Positions 15,744-25,611 of a DNA stretch of 64,000 bases are shown one piece after another. Position 1 is the first letter of the stretch, and the number at the start of each line of letters is the position of its first letter. Source of the DNA: Marinobacter sp. S0848L. Lineage in GTDB: Bacteria; Pseudomonadota; Gammaproteobacteria; Pseudomonadales; Oleiphilaceae. Both the position numbers and the translations under genes were made by a program. The notes below the pieces were generated by a model. The model had not been told where the DNA came from and did not search any database. It was given only the letters and a program-made list of their open reading frames with translations. Location of the stretch: the NCBI RefSeq assembly GCF_023016065.1, contig NZ_JALKAQ010000015.1, positions 1-64,000 of the forward strand, written 5' to 3'.

Positions 15744-18367
15744 TACTTCAGAGCCTGCGCATCGAGCAGCTGCGCCAGTTCCGGAACCCTTTTGTTCTGG
15801 GCAACCTGCAGCCGGGTTTAAACCTGATACATGGCCCGAATGAGTCTGGCAAAAGTACCCTGGTCAGGGCAATCCGTGCCGCTTTTTTTGAACGTTATCG
15901 CTCAACCGCGGTGGATGATCTGCGCCCGTGGGGAGATTCTGCCGCCGCGCCGACCGTGGCGCTGGAGTTTGAACACCAAGGCGAGCTCTGGCGGCTGACC
16001 AAAAGCTTCCTGCAGCGCAAACGGTGTGACCTCACCATCGGTACTAGCAGCTTCAGTGAAGACGAGGCAGAAGAAAAGCTGGCTGAATTGCTGGGCTATC
16101 AGTACCCCAAGCGCGGTGCCAGCAAAGCCGAGCACTGGGGGATCCCCGGTTTGCTATGGGTGGAGCAGGGTACCGGGCAGGATTTGGAGCAATCGGTTGA
16201 GCATGCCGGGGATCATCTGAAATCGGCTCTGAATTCTCTTGTTGGCGAGGTAGCCAGTTCTGGTGGTGATGAGGTTATTGAAGTGGTTCGCGCTCAGCGC
16301 AACCAGCTTCTGACCGGCACCGGAAAGCCGCGCGGTGAATACGCACAATTGGATAAAGATTGTTTGGCGTTCGAACAGACGATTGGTGAACTCAAAGAGC
16401 GCATCCTGCGGTATCAGGAACAGGTAGACCGTTTGGGAAAGCTCACCCGGGATTACGAACGTACTGAAGCGGAGCGCCCGTGGGAAGAAGTGCAGCGGCA
16501 GCTGGAACAAACTCAAGCGCGCTACCAACAAGTTCAGCAGTTGGAACAGCTGCAGGCTCAGGAGAAAGAAACGCTCGGTCAGTTGCTGCAGAGCCGGCGT
16601 TTGCTTGAGCAAAACAAAGAGTATCAGGAAAACGTGGGTCGGCAGCTGGCGGCACGCAAAGTCGAGTTGGATAAAGCGCAAGCCGATCTGCACAGGCTGG
16701 AACTGCAAAAGCCAGCGTCTGAGGCGCGGTTGCGCGACGCTAAGGCGGCTTATGAAACCGCTGCACAGCAAGTAAAACAAGCGCGTTTTCAGGAAGCCCG
16801 AACGCGACTGGCACAGGACGTAAGGCGATTGGAGCAGCGTATTCAAAGCCTGACACAAAATCTTGCCAAGGCCAGCGACTATCAGCAACAGCTTGAGCAA
16901 GCGCGCCTGCAGGCGCGGGAGAACCGGATTGATGCGGCCGAGGTAAAACGCCTTAAGACGGCGGAGCATCAATTGAGCGAGGCAACAATCCGTTCAAGCG
17001 CGATAGCGACGCGCTTTAGCTGGGATTTGGAGCCAGAACGTTCGGTTATTCTGGACGGCGATACTCTGAAAAATCAGGGTGAGCAGCAGTTGTTGGAAGA
17101 ATCCAGTGTGGTGATTCCCGGGGTGGGTAAGCTGGGTATTACCCCGGGCGGCGAATCTTTGGCCAGTACCCGACGCACTCTCGCGACCTTACAGCAAACT
17201 GTCGCCGAGCTGCGCGCCTCCTTGGGTGTGGATTCGGTGGTATCTGCGGAGGAGCGGTTGTCGGCGTTTGAAAAAGCCGGTCGAGCGCAGCAGCACGCCG
17301 AAGAGTTGCTCAAATCGGTTGCACCTTCGGGTATGGACCCTTTGGTGATCGAACAACGTGAAGCACAGCGGGAATTGGAAGCTGCCAAAGAACAGTTGTC
17401 GGCTACACCCAATCCGGATGCTTCTATGGAGACGCCTGATCTGGCCACGGCCGACGTTGCGTTTGAGCGTGCCGCGGCTGCGTTAACGGTTGCAGAATCG
17501 GAAGATCAGGAGCATCGCACCGCACTGATGTCGGCTCAACAAGCCCGCGACACGGCGCAAGCAGAGTGGCAGCGGCTTGCCGACGAAGAGCAAAGCCCTG
17601 AGCGCCAGCAACAGTTGAAACAAATTGCGGAGGAATTGCTTGGTTTAGAGCAGAAAGCCAAGACACTTGAGCAAAGGCTGGAAAGCCGTTCCCGAGAAAT
17701 CCTCGAGGCCCGCCCGGATCTGTTAAAGCAAGATATCGAGCGCTATCACAGCACCGTCAACAACCTTCGCCAAACCCACGAGGATCGCGGACGTGAGCTT
17801 CGGGATATTAAGGTCCGCTTAGAAGCTTGGGGTGCGGAAGGGTTAGAGGAGCAGCTTAATAATCAAGAGGCGGAGCTGGAATGGTGCAATCGCCGCTATC
17901 AAGAGCTACACCGTCGTGCGCAAGCGTTAGACCTGCTGTTGAACATGCTGACAGAGAAACGGCAAGCGTTGACGCGGCGCCTGCAAGCACCGCTACAGAA
18001 GCACCTGGATCACTACTTATCCGTGTTGTTTCCCCAAGCGACTCTCGAGGTGGATGAGCAGCTGCGCCCCGGAACGTTCACGCGAGGCTCTGAACTTGGC
18101 CAGGTGACGGAGTTGAGCTTTGGGGCCCGCGAGCAGATGGGCTTAATCAGTCGTTTGGCTTATGCAGATTTGCTGCGCGAAGCCGGCCGTCCAACTTTGG
18201 TCATACTGGATGACACGCTTGTTCACAGCGATGAAGAGCGGCTGGACGACATGAAACGTATTCTGTTCGATGCTGCCACGCGCCATCAGATACTGCTATT
18301 CACCTGTCATCCTGAAAAGTGGCAAGACCTTGGCGTACCGCCGGTGGATATCCAGGCGCTGAAATAG
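15740..18367 (+). CDS. SbcC/Rad50-like SMC ATPase (YhaN type)
   Basis: The 875-residue protein has Walker A GPNESGKST (about residues 32-40), a long coiled-coil region (about 190-740) with a globular middle, then the signature LSFGAREQMGL and Walker B LVILDDTLVHSDEERL near the C-terminus. The Walker A form matches the YhaN group. There is no CxxC pair in the middle, so the zinc hook of Rad50/SbcC is missing. It overlaps the nuclease gene by 4 bp and should be its partner. Function in double-strand break processing is inferred from the family. Confidence 0.87.
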   Translation: MILQSLRIEQLRQFRNPFVLGNLQPGLNLIHGPNESGKSTLVRAIRAAFFERYRSTAVDDLRPWGDSAAAPTVALEFEHQGELWRLTKSFLQRKRCDLTIGTSSFSEDEAEEKLAELLGYQYPKRGASKAEHWGIPGLLWVEQGTGQDLEQSVEHAGDHLKSALNSLVGEVASSGGDEVIEVVRAQRNQLLTGTGKPRGEYAQLDKDCLAFEQTIGELKERILRYQEQVDRLGKLTRDYERTEAERPWEEVQRQLEQTQARYQQVQQLEQLQAQEKETLGQLLQSRRLLEQNKEYQENVGRQLAARKVELDKAQADLHRLELQKPASEARLRDAKAAYETAAQQVKQARFQEARTRLAQDVRRLEQRIQSLTQNLAKASDYQQQLEQARLQARENRIDAAEVKRLKTAEHQLSEATIRSSAIATRFSWDLEPERSVILDGDTLKNQGEQQLLEESSVVIPGVGKLGITPGGESLASTRRTLATLQQTVAELRASLGVDSVVSAEERLSAFEKAGRAQQHAEELLKSVAPSGMDPLVIEQREAQRELEAAKEQLSATPNPDASMETPDLATADVAFERAAAALTVAESEDQEHRTALMSAQQARDTAQAEWQRLADEEQSPERQQQLKQIAEELLGLEQKAKTLEQRLESRSREILEARPDLLKQDIERYHSTVNNLRQTHEDRGRELRDIKVRLEAWGAEGLEEQLNNQEAELEWCNRRYQELHRRAQALDLLLNMLTEKRQALTRRLQAPLQKHLDHYLSVLFPQATLEVDEQLRPGTFTRGSELGQVTELSFGAREQMGLISRLAYADLLREAGRPTLVILDDTLVHSDEERLDDMKRILFDAATRHQILLFTCHPEKWQDLGVPPVDIQALK

Positions 18368-19906
<1,539 letters not shown>

Positions 19907-20038
19907 ACGATTTGCCAGCGTTTGTAACTGACGCGGCGAAATGTTGACGAATTAACAACAAAAAGACAGACGTTTCTCGTATTAGTCATTCCGTCGGTTT
20001 TATAGAATTTCACAAATTCGACGGAAAGCTGGTGCGAG

Positions 20039-20530
20039 ATGATCGAAAAACGCGTCATTAAAGTGTCAAAGGCGTGGATTGCCGCGTTTGCTCTAGGATT
20101 GGCGATGACAGGTTGTGGAGGCGGTGGATCGGGTGGATCTGACTCTTCGGCGTCTAATTCAGCCGGAACGAATAGTTCCGCCTCGACTGAACCGGGTAAG
20201 GGCTCGTCAGCCAATTCGGAGGGGACAACGGAGTCCGAAGCGGCAGAAGAGAGTCGTTCAGCGGTGTTGAGCTGGTCTGCACCTGCTACCCGCGTCAATG
20301 GCGATGGCATTGCCATGGGCGAGCTGGATAAATACGTGATCCGCTACGGCCAGAACATCGACGATCTCAATGAAGAGATTGTTCTTGAGGGGGCTGATTC
20401 CTACCCGGAAATGTCCCACACTGTAGAAAATCTCGATACGGGCGATTGGTATTTCACGATTCAGGTTCAGGATAAACAAGGGCTGATCAGCGAGCCTTCA
20501 GAGCCGGTGAGTAAAACCATCCAGTCTTGA
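20039..20530 (+). CDS. Small lipoprotein with fibronectin type III-like domain
   Basis: The 163-residue protein has a signal peptide with lipobox MTGC (Cys26), followed by a Gly/Ser/Asn-rich linker to about residue 75. The C-terminal 85 residues read as one fibronectin type III-like domain (VLSWSAPATRVNG, LDKYVIRYG, ENLDTGDWYFTIQVQD). Such lipoproteins are usually structural or binding proteins. The gene ends 14 bp from the end of the histidine kinase gene on the other strand. The downstream FecR protein also has fibronectin-like repeats, a possible but unproven link. Confidence 0.75.
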   Translation: MIEKRVIKVSKAWIAAFALGLAMTGCGGGGSGGSDSSASNSAGTNSSASTEPGKGSSANSEGTTESEAAEESRSAVLSWSAPATRVNGDGIAMGELDKYVIRYGQNIDDLNEEIVLEGADSYPEMSHTVENLDTGDWYFTIQVQDKQGLISEPSEPVSKTIQS

Positions 20531-20544
20531 TACTCGGCTTCCCG

Positions 20545-23109
20545 TTACCCCATCGGGTCGGCAATCGGAAGCTTTAGGGTGAAGGTGGTGCCTTCACCCA
20601 GCATTGAATCCACGTAAATCTTCCCTTTATGCTTTTCCACAACGGTCTTAACGAACGCCAGGCCGAGCCCTGTGCCGTGGTTGCCTGCAATTTCGTTATG
20701 GCGCTGACGATGGTACCGGTCGAACAGATAAGGCAGTTCGCGTTCATCAATCCCTGAACCTTCGTCTGAAATGGCGAGTCCGGCAATGTGGCCTGCCTGG
20801 TATACCTGGATGGTAATCGTGGTTTCCGGCGCACTGTATTGAATGGCGTTGGTCAGCAGATTTATCACAGCCCGCTCCAGCAACTCGGCATTGCCCTGTA
20901 ACCACAGATCTTCGGTATCGTTCAGTTCTAGGCGAATGTGCTTCTCGTAGGCCTGTTCACTGACGCTGTCGCGTGCGTTTTCAACAATCGCCAGCAGGTC
21001 GCAATCGTAAAACCGGGTTTCGGACAGCTGTTCTGCTCGGGCCAGGTTTACAAACTCTTCCGCCAGCGAATAGCTGCGCCGCGCCAGTTTACCGAGCTGT
21101 TCAATCTGGTATTCGTTGATGTTCGATGGGTCTCGTTTTAACTGCTCGATCAGCGCGAGCTGAGACACCAGCGGCGAGCGAACATCGTGAGATATGAAGT
21201 CGATCACCTGGCGATGCTGACGCTGCTGTTCGCGCAGTTCGGAAATGTCAGAGAGATTGGCAATGATGCCGGATTGTCCGTCTCCGGGAAGCGTCACCGG
21301 GGCCAAATGAAGGATAAAATCCCGGCCGTGCACTTTCAGGTTTACCGTGCGGCTTTCGTTAAGGGTGAGGGTTTCCGACACAATTTCGTGCCAGGCTGGC
21401 TGCTCTTTCGGGTCATGGCCTTGTAGCAGTTTGATCAGCGGCATACCGCTGAGACTGGGCATCGGTTCGCGAAACCAGTCTTCAATATGGCGATTGGCAA
21501 AGCGGATCACGGCCAGTTCATCAGTCACGATGATGCCGTCGGGCATGTGCTCGAAACTGTGTTGAATGAACGACTGCATCTGGCTAAGTCGTTTGTTTGC
21601 CAGCTGCACTTTCTCTAACCGAGGCGAGAACGCCTGAACGGAGTGCTGGATGGAATTCGTGTTGGTATCGCTTTCCAGTTCAAGATCACGCAAATATTGT
21701 TGGGTCACCTCGCGGCTCAGGTCATTTTTCAACGTCAGCCCCAGCACATAGGTTGAGCTACCCCGCTCGAGCTTGATCCAGCTTTGATTCAGCTGATGAA
21801 CCCAGTGGCCTGCTTCGGACAAATGGGGGGCTTGCGCCATGGTCATACCATGGATTTGAAGCAGTTCTCCGTTCTCCCACAGTAACCAGCCTTCGGGTTC
21901 AAGAAAGGCTTGAAAATGTTCCAGCAATTGGGCCGGTTGCCTTTTCGCCGGTTGCGGCAGTGACAGGTGCGGGGTGCTCGCCATATCGTCCAGCTGTTGA
22001 TTCAGGAAGCGGTTGGTCATGGCAAGCCGGTAGCCCGTGGCGATGGGGACCGCAAAGAGTATCAGCAGCACAGTGTTGATAATGGGTAGCTGAATCCGTA
22101 GATAAAACAGCAACAGAAGATAGCCGGCAATAAGAAGGCTACACAATGTCATACAGGCGATCAGCGTATAAGAAGGTGTCAGTCGCGGTAGCAGAAGCGC
22201 CAGAATGACTAGCACCAGTAGGCTAAGAGCGAAGCTGGTCCATTCGGGTGCCTCGGCAATAAGCAGACGCTGCTGGTCGGCGGAAAAAATGTTGGCTTGA
22301 AACTCTACGCCCGACAGGGGCAGGCCAAAGCCAGAGAAGGCAGTGGGTAAGATGTCACCGAAGCCCGCTGCTGTTGCGCCAACGAAAACCGTTTTCCCTG
22401 CAAACATCTCGTCGGAATGGCTGCCCTCGAGGACGGCAGCGTAAGAGGTACTGGGAATGGTTCCCGCGGCACCTGCTAAAGGTACTTTACGATAGTCTGC
22501 GCGTACGTTTACGTAAGCCGGAACGTCGTTCTCCGGCAAAGGCAGGTGGAGGCTTTGTTGCGCCAAAGCGAGTGTCGGCCACAAACGGTTCGCCATGCCG
22601 TTTCTCAAATAGATGCCTCGGGCAACGCTGTCGCTATCGAGTTCAACGTGGACATGGCCGAGCGCGCTGGCAGCGGTCGCTAGCTCGGGCGTGGGCAATT
22701 GCTCGCGGATAAGTTGGTGCGGTGGGTTGGCTGATAAAAACACCGGCAGGGCAACCCGGCCATGCCGGCTCATGGCTGCAGCGAGGGTCGGGTCGTCCGC
22801 GTGAGGTTCCGGAAACAGAAGATCGATCACGACTGCTTCAGCCCCCGCCTCGTAAAGCTCATCAATCAGCTGGGCGTGGCGTTTTCGAGGCCAGGGCCAG
22901 CGGCCGAGTTGACTGAGGCTGTACTCGTCAATAGCAACCACGGCGACTTTTTCGCTCACTGGGGCAGGCCATGTGGTGATGGCCTGATCGTAAAGCCATA
23001 ACTCAAGGCGGTCGGGCAGTCCGGCGCTTTGAAATACAAACAAGCTGAGCAGCAACAGGAGGCCCAAAGCCCACGGCGCGTTTTTTATGGTAAGCCAGTC
23101 CTTGGTCAT
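20545..23109 (-). CDS. CHASE2-PAS sensor histidine kinase
   Basis: The 854-residue protein has an N-terminal membrane segment (about 13-27), a periplasmic CHASE2 domain (VAVVAIDEYSLSQLGRWPWPR onward to about 275) and three clustered membrane segments (about 285-365). Further on are a PAS domain (about 520-625), HisKA with His641 in FISHDVRSP, and an HATPase with NLLTNAIQYS, DEGSGID and GTGLGLAFVK. It is the third gene of a minus-strand cluster after an OmpR regulator and a LysM-FecR protein, which are presumably its partners. CHASE2 domains sense unknown external signals. Confidence 0.9.
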   Translation of the reverse strand: MTKDWLTIKNAPWALGLLLLLSLFVFQSAGLPDRLELWLYDQAITTWPAPVSEKVAVVAIDEYSLSQLGRWPWPRKRHAQLIDELYEAGAEAVVIDLLFPEPHADDPTLAAAMSRHGRVALPVFLSANPPHQLIREQLPTPELATAASALGHVHVELDSDSVARGIYLRNGMANRLWPTLALAQQSLHLPLPENDVPAYVNVRADYRKVPLAGAAGTIPSTSYAAVLEGSHSDEMFAGKTVFVGATAAGFGDILPTAFSGFGLPLSGVEFQANIFSADQQRLLIAEAPEWTSFALSLLVLVILALLLPRLTPSYTLIACMTLCSLLIAGYLLLLFYLRIQLPIINTVLLILFAVPIATGYRLAMTNRFLNQQLDDMASTPHLSLPQPAKRQPAQLLEHFQAFLEPEGWLLWENGELLQIHGMTMAQAPHLSEAGHWVHQLNQSWIKLERGSSTYVLGLTLKNDLSREVTQQYLRDLELESDTNTNSIQHSVQAFSPRLEKVQLANKRLSQMQSFIQHSFEHMPDGIIVTDELAVIRFANRHIEDWFREPMPSLSGMPLIKLLQGHDPKEQPAWHEIVSETLTLNESRTVNLKVHGRDFILHLAPVTLPGDGQSGIIANLSDISELREQQRQHRQVIDFISHDVRSPLVSQLALIEQLKRDPSNINEYQIEQLGKLARRSYSLAEEFVNLARAEQLSETRFYDCDLLAIVENARDSVSEQAYEKHIRLELNDTEDLWLQGNAELLERAVINLLTNAIQYSAPETTITIQVYQAGHIAGLAISDEGSGIDERELPYLFDRYHRQRHNEIAGNHGTGLGLAFVKTVVEKHKGKIYVDSMLGEGTTFTLKLPIADPMG

Positions 23110-23141
23110 GGGCCTCGTGCTATTGCAGGTTCAGTCGGTGA

Positions 23142-24785
23142 TTAGTCGAGATACAGCTCGCGGCCAGGGCCCCAACGGCTAGCCGCAGGCCCCTCGGAAA
23201 CCGCCTTCACGCGCACAAAATACCGCCGCCCGGGAATCAGGCGTAACGAGGCTGTGGTGTCTGGCACATCGGCCTCTTTGATAATGTTCTGGAAGCTGGG
23301 TTCTTCAGAAAGCTGTAACCGATATTTCTCGGCGGAATCGGCTTGCTCCCAAAATACCCGGACCTGACTGTCCAGGTAATTGATGTTGATGATTCGAACC
23401 GGTGGTAGTGTACCGTTGACAGTGAACTGTCGGGCTTCCGAGGCTGCGAACGATGTGCCGCCCGCTTCGGTCGCCACCCGCCAGAAGTAGGTGCCCGGGC
23501 TTAGAGCTCGCGAGGGTAGCGCACGACCTTCCGGCGCCCATTCACTGGTGCTGACCAGATTCTCGAACGTTGGGTCGTGTGAAATCTCGACACGAGCGAC
23601 CTCGTTAGCGCCATTCAGCTGCCAACGAAACTCCGGCATGTCATCATCGACACTGGTATCGTGCTCAGGACTGACGAGTGTCGGGGTTTTAGCCTGTAAC
23701 GCCACTTCGATCGGAACCACCGAAGGTAGTCCCGCAATGCCGCGTCGATCAAGAGCGGCAACATGAACTTCGTATTGACCGTTGTCGAGTTGGTCGATCG
23801 GGAACTGACTGCTGGTGACACTGCGGCTTTGTACCCACCCACCTGAGGATGTTTCAAAAATATCGATTCGATGAGCGGGCGCAGGCGTAGTTTGCCAAGA
23901 CAATTCCAGTGGTAGCTGGCTGACCACAGGCTCTACGGGGTTGATCTCGGGGGCTGGTGGCAGTTGGCGGATGCGCAAACGATCAGATCCTGTCGTCGCT
24001 ACGCTTGCACCATAGCCCGCGGGAATGCGTTGCGATTTGCCGGGCCGCCCGAAATCTACAGCACCCTGCTGAACCTGAATACTGGTGCCATTGGCATTTG
24101 CCTGTAACGTAAATGCGGTGCCACGCACGGCGGCTACGGCCGATGGTGTTGTTAGTTCGAACCGGGCCCCGTTTTCACGAAGGGGTTTTACGCGGGAATG
24201 CACTTCACCTTTGTGCAGCCTGAGCCGTGTGTCTACCATGCCGGTTTTGCCGTACTGGGTCAGTCGGTTGAACATGAGCCGGGAGTTAGGCGAAACCCGT
24301 AGTTCCGAGCCATCGGCCAGTGTCAGCGTGGCTGAACCGGCGCCCAACAAAAGTTCGTCCCCGACCCGAATAAACGATTGCTTGGTCAGCGCAGTTTTTC
24401 GGCCATCAGACCCCGAAATGTGCTGAACGTTTCCGCTGACCGACGATACCCGAGCAGGCTCGGGCTGACGTTTGAGCCAGGCAATCGGTATGCGCAGTGA
24501 TTGTCCAGCCTTAAGGCTGGTGTTAGCGGACAATCCGTTGTGTGCAAGCAGCCGGTAGCTGTCTCTGGGGTTTTGCAGAAACGATTCGGAAATGCTGGCC
24601 AACGAGTCATTCTTTTGCAGAGTGTAAATCCATTCCGGCATGGTTTCAGCCGAATAGGAAGGCGCAGGCGCGGAACCTTGAGCAACCGTCCACTCTGCCA
24701 CAGCGAAACCGGGCACGACAGCAAGGGCCAGCGCGAGCCAGCAGGTCAAAAGGTTGCGCAAAGCAGGCACGATCGGCTCAGGCAT
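23142..24785 (-). CDS. Periplasmic LysM-FecR protein with fibronectin-like repeats
   Basis: About 547 residues from ATG 24785. A signal peptide (cleavage after AVA, near residue 30) precedes a LysM-like module (about 38-92) that may bind peptidoglycan. A FecR domain follows (about 105-215), with AVRGTAFTLQ and QVQQGAVDF motifs, then about three fibronectin-like repeats. It overlaps the response regulator gene by 8 bp, so translation is coupled; a GTG at 24806 is the alternative start. The same module, FecR with LysM next to a CHASE2 kinase and OmpR regulator, suggests that it helps present the envelope signal to the kinase. Confidence 0.82.
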   Translation of the reverse strand: MPEPIVPALRNLLTCWLALALAVVPGFAVAEWTVAQGSAPAPSYSAETMPEWIYTLQKNDSLASISESFLQNPRDSYRLLAHNGLSANTSLKAGQSLRIPIAWLKRQPEPARVSSVSGNVQHISGSDGRKTALTKQSFIRVGDELLLGAGSATLTLADGSELRVSPNSRLMFNRLTQYGKTGMVDTRLRLHKGEVHSRVKPLRENGARFELTTPSAVAAVRGTAFTLQANANGTSIQVQQGAVDFGRPGKSQRIPAGYGASVATTGSDRLRIRQLPPAPEINPVEPVVSQLPLELSWQTTPAPAHRIDIFETSSGGWVQSRSVTSSQFPIDQLDNGQYEVHVAALDRRGIAGLPSVVPIEVALQAKTPTLVSPEHDTSVDDDMPEFRWQLNGANEVARVEISHDPTFENLVSTSEWAPEGRALPSRALSPGTYFWRVATEAGGTSFAASEARQFTVNGTLPPVRIININYLDSQVRVFWEQADSAEKYRLQLSEEPSFQNIIKEADVPDTTASLRLIPGRRYFVRVKAVSEGPAASRWGPGRELYLD

Positions 24786-25506
24786 GGGAAGCAAGGTCAC
24801 TCGCACGTGCAGTTGCTACGGCTGGTTGAACGGTTTCCAAACGGTACCCCCGCTGATAGATGGTTTTAATCCGAAAACCGTTGTCCGGATTGAGCCCCAG
24901 TCGGCGGCGTAGTCGGCTGATGTGGGTGTCAACAGTACGAGTGTTGATGTCTCGCGCCACCCCCCATACTCGTTCCAGAAGTACGTCCCGTGTGAGCAGA
25001 CGTCCCTGATTCTGGAACAGGAACAGAGTCAGGTCGAAATCTTTATCCGTCAGGGCCAGGAGTTCGCCGTGCAGGCGAATACTGCGCTGGTTCATGTTGA
25101 CTTCGAACGGGCCAAAATTAAGCAGCTCTTTATCGCTATCCGGGTTACTGCGGCGTGCCAGAGCATTCAGCCGCGCGATTAATTCGGCAGCGCGGGCCGG
25201 CTTGGCCAGAAAATCGTCCGCACCGGCATCGAGTGCACAAACAATGTCGCTTTCGCTATCGTGCTGGGTCAGGAATATCGCCGGAATCGCCCAGTCGAGG
25301 TGGGTGCGCACGTTTTTCAGAACGTCGATACCCGTCATGTCCGGTATCTGCCAATCCAGAATGATCAGGTCGTAACTTCTATGCAGTACGGCGCTCAGGA
25401 AGGATTGACCGGTAGCAAAGCTGTCACATTTGTGCCCTTTGTCAGACACTATTGCTTGGATGTTTTGCGCTTGTTCAAATTCATCCTCAAGCAGAGCAAT
25501 GCGCAT
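24778..25506 (-). CDS. OmpR-family response regulator
   Basis: The 242-residue protein has a receiver domain with acidic pocket Glu7-Asp8, phospho-acceptor Asp51, Thr80 and Lys102, then a winged-helix DNA-binding domain (about 130-230) with TRTVDTHISRLRRRLGL. It heads a three-gene minus-strand cluster with the LysM-FecR protein and the CHASE2 histidine kinase. It is presumably phosphorylated by that kinase. Targets are unknown. Confidence 0.93.
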   Translation of the reverse strand: MRIALLEDEFEQAQNIQAIVSDKGHKCDSFATGQSFLSAVLHRSYDLIILDWQIPDMTGIDVLKNVRTHLDWAIPAIFLTQHDSESDIVCALDAGADDFLAKPARAAELIARLNALARRSNPDSDKELLNFGPFEVNMNQRSIRLHGELLALTDKDFDLTLFLFQNQGRLLTRDVLLERVWGVARDINTRTVDTHISRLRRRLGLNPDNGFRIKTIYQRGYRLETVQPAVATARASDLASHA

Positions 25507-25611
25507 TGAGCCTGGCCTCTATGGTGATACTTGGTGCGGGGTCGCTTTTGCAGAATGAAGAAATGGTGAACTCTGCAGCAACGCCAATTATCCCAGAAAA
25601 AGTGCAGTGTT

